Part shown: piece by piece, positions 62,903 to 64,000 of the stretch | Numbering within the stretch: position 1 is the first letter of the stretch | Layout: each line of letters begins with the position of its first letter | From: Oscillospiraceae bacterium | GTDB lineage: Bacteria > Bacillota > Clostridia > Oscillospirales > Acutalibacteraceae | Length of the DNA: 64,000 bases | Direction: 5' to 3' | NCBI GenBank assembly: GCA_015065785.1 | Contig: SVPR01000004.1 | Location: 62,001-126,000 of the forward strand | Translations under genes and position numbers: made by a program | The notes under the pieces: generated by a model | Databases searched by the model: none | What the model was told of the DNA's origin: nothing | Seen by the model: the letters and a program-made list of their open reading frames with translations, nothing else

Positions 62903-63670
62903 TTATTCAGATATTTTTTTGTGAACATCCTTTAAAGCATCGTAGAAAACGCCTGAATCTGTTGAATAACTTATGTATTGAACACCGGAGGATTTCCACT
63001 TTTCAACCATTTCATAAGTATCAGTAAATGTACCTACAATTACGCCCTTTTCACGAGCCTTTTTCACGATTTCTTCCATAGCCGCAATAACTTTCGGGTG
63101 GTCAATCTGACCTGTTACACCTAAAGATTGTGACAAATCGTAAGGCCCAATAAAAATTATATCGTAACCGTCAATTTCTAAAATTGATGAAAGATTTTTT
63201 ATTGCTTCCTGACCTTCTAATTGTAAGATTACCAATAAATCCTTTGATTTTTCGAAATACAAATTTCTATCAAGAGCAGAATAATCTGCAGCTCTTACAA
63301 AACGACAAACGCCACGCTCACCATAAGGATGGAAACGAGCATATTTTACAATTCTTTCAACATCTTCAACGGTTCTTACCTGTGGCACCTGAATACCCTG
63401 AGCACCAATGTCAAATGCCTTGCCGATTGTATTGTCATCTATGTACGGCACTCTTATAATAGGTAAAAGCCCACGACATTCACACGCTCTTATGTTGTTT
63501 TGTTGATGCTCAATATCAGTCGGGCCGTGTTCTGTATCAAGAATAACAAAATCAAAACCGGCAATGCCCATAATTTCAATAAACATCGGGTCAGAGGTCT
63601 TTGAAAAAAGGCCGTAAACATATTCGTTGTTATTTAATTTTTCTTTGAATTTCTGAATATCGTTTCTCAT
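62903..63670 (-). CDS. HpcH/HpaI-family class II aldolase
   Basis: 255-residue TIM barrel that forms or splits 2-keto-3-deoxy acids using pyruvate or a related oxoacid. Metal and catalytic residues: FVILDTEHGPTD (catalytic His), RVPYIDD, GIQVPQVRT, LQLEGQEAI (metal Glu), GPYDLSQSLG (metal Asp). AGGAGAAATCCAGAT precedes the ATG, which overlaps the kdsB stop (ATGA), so the two are coupled. Pairing with a ulosonate cytidylyltransferase suggests a biosynthetic role. Confidence 0.9.
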   Translation of the reverse strand: MRNDIQKFKEKLNNNEYVYGLFSKTSDPMFIEIMGIAGFDFVILDTEHGPTDIEHQQNNIRACECRGLLPIIRVPYIDDNTIGKAFDIGAQGIQVPQVRTVEDVERIVKYARFHPYGERGVCRFVRAADYSALDRNLYFEKSKDLLVILQLEGQEAIKNLSSILEIDGYDIIFIGPYDLSQSLGVTGQIDHPKVIAAMEEIVKKAREKGVIVGTFTDTYEMVEKWKSSGVQYISYSTDSGVFYDALKDVHKKISE

Positions 63671-63999
63671 ATCTGGATTTCTCCTGCTTTGATTTTCGCG
63701 TCAACAATGGCACGAACTTTTTCAAGATCGTTTGGTGTATCAACTGCAACAGTTTCTGAATCAACTTCAATATATTGAACCTTATAACCGTTTTCAATGA
63801 AACGAAGAATTTCAATATCCTCTACCGCTTCAACCTTTGCCTTACCGTATTTCATACCGTAATCGCAGTAGAATTGAAGAGCATCAGGCTTAAAGCCGTA
63901 AACACAAACCTGCTTATAGTAAGCGTAGTCTATACTTCCCTTTGGATATGGCGCTGTTGACCTTGTTAAGTAAATGCCTATACCGTCTTTATTGGTAAT
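63667..63999 (-). CDS. kdsB: 3-deoxy-manno-octulosonate cytidylyltransferase, C-terminal part
   Basis: The last 110 codons of a gene that continues beyond the window end. KdsB activates Kdo with CTP to CMP-Kdo. Recognisable parts: the LTRSTAPYP stretch, YYKQVCVYGFKPDAL, VEDIEILRFIENGYKVQYIEV, and the end signature VDTPNDLEKVRAIV. Gram-positives usually lack Kdo lipid A, so the product is probably a capsule or other surface glycan. A related acid sugar could be the true substrate. Confidence 0.8.
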   Translation of the reverse strand: MTNKDGIGIYLTRSTAPYPKGSIDYAYYKQVCVYGFKPDALQFYCDYGMKYGKAKVEAVEDIEILRFIENGYKVQYIEVDSETVAVDTPNDLEKVRAIVDAKIKAGEIQI

Positions 64000-64000
64000 A

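Overview
The window looks like a chromosomal segment of a low-GC Gram-positive anaerobe of the Clostridia, most likely an Oscillospirales/Ruminococcaceae-type gut bacterium. The basis is the single-chain alpha2 glycyl-tRNA synthetase, the Firmicute order rimP-nusA-ylxR-ylxQ-infB-rbfA, a MecA adaptor, strong purine-rich ribosome binding sites, a Gram-positive LexA box at recA, a BspA-type leucine-rich protein ending in a dockerin, and many host-glycan enzymes. The placement is an inference; no rRNA gene is present. Almost all genes lie on the minus strand. No tRNA, rRNA, transposase, integrase, phage gene or CRISPR array was recognised.

Layout. 1-2.4 kb: nucleoside salvage (cdd, pdp) and a surface Ig-like protein. 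2.5-7.6 kb: glyQS behind a heterodimeric ABC exporter. 7.8-9.5 kb: a secreted CHAP amidase with two C-type lectin domains. 10.1-14.5 kb: transporter plus proBAC. 14.5-16.6 kb: maf, a sugar isomerase-like protein, mecA. 16.6-25.3 kb: the translation operon rimP-nusA-ylxR-ylxQ-infB-rbfA-nrnA-truB-ribF-rpe. 25.4-28.2 kb: a small accessory islet (a 26-codon ORF, a Cys-rich protein, two XRE regulators, a membrane protein) bracketed by duplicated repeats. 28.2-33.9 kb: yhbY and the recA-recX-rimO-pgsA-cysS run. 34.2-36.4 kb: rpmB and the dockerin protein. 36.5-43.0 kb: metF-metH-sialidase-cysK-cysE. 43.3-51.9 kb: GH20 hexosaminidase, an oxidoreductase, an Fe-S protein, a two-component system, an RNA methyltransferase and lipid enzymes. 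52.1-57.3 kb: phosphoesterase, oxidoreductase, acetyltransferase, DUF896 and a secreted SGNH hydrolase. 57.5-64 kb: a glycan locus (Fkp-type fucose enzyme, two glycosyltransferases, HpaI aldolase, 3' end of kdsB).

Two observations stand out. First, five intergenic elements share one unusual build: tandem degenerate heptanucleotides of several unrelated words, tiny palindromes with 3-nt loops next to an ATTATAA motif, and inverted left and right halves around a core that usually holds a TATCATT hairpin. The right end of each coincides with the stop codon of a gene (proC, a 26-codon ORF, yhbY, cysS, plsC). Two of them bracket the islet at 25.8-28.2 kb and share a 153-bp near-identical block that includes the last codons of yhbY.

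Second, the aldolase, cytidylyltransferase and GT52-like transferase at the right end could form a route to a CMP-activated ulosonic acid glycan that starts from pyruvate. This is an inference from gene families and adjacency, and the locus continues beyond the window.
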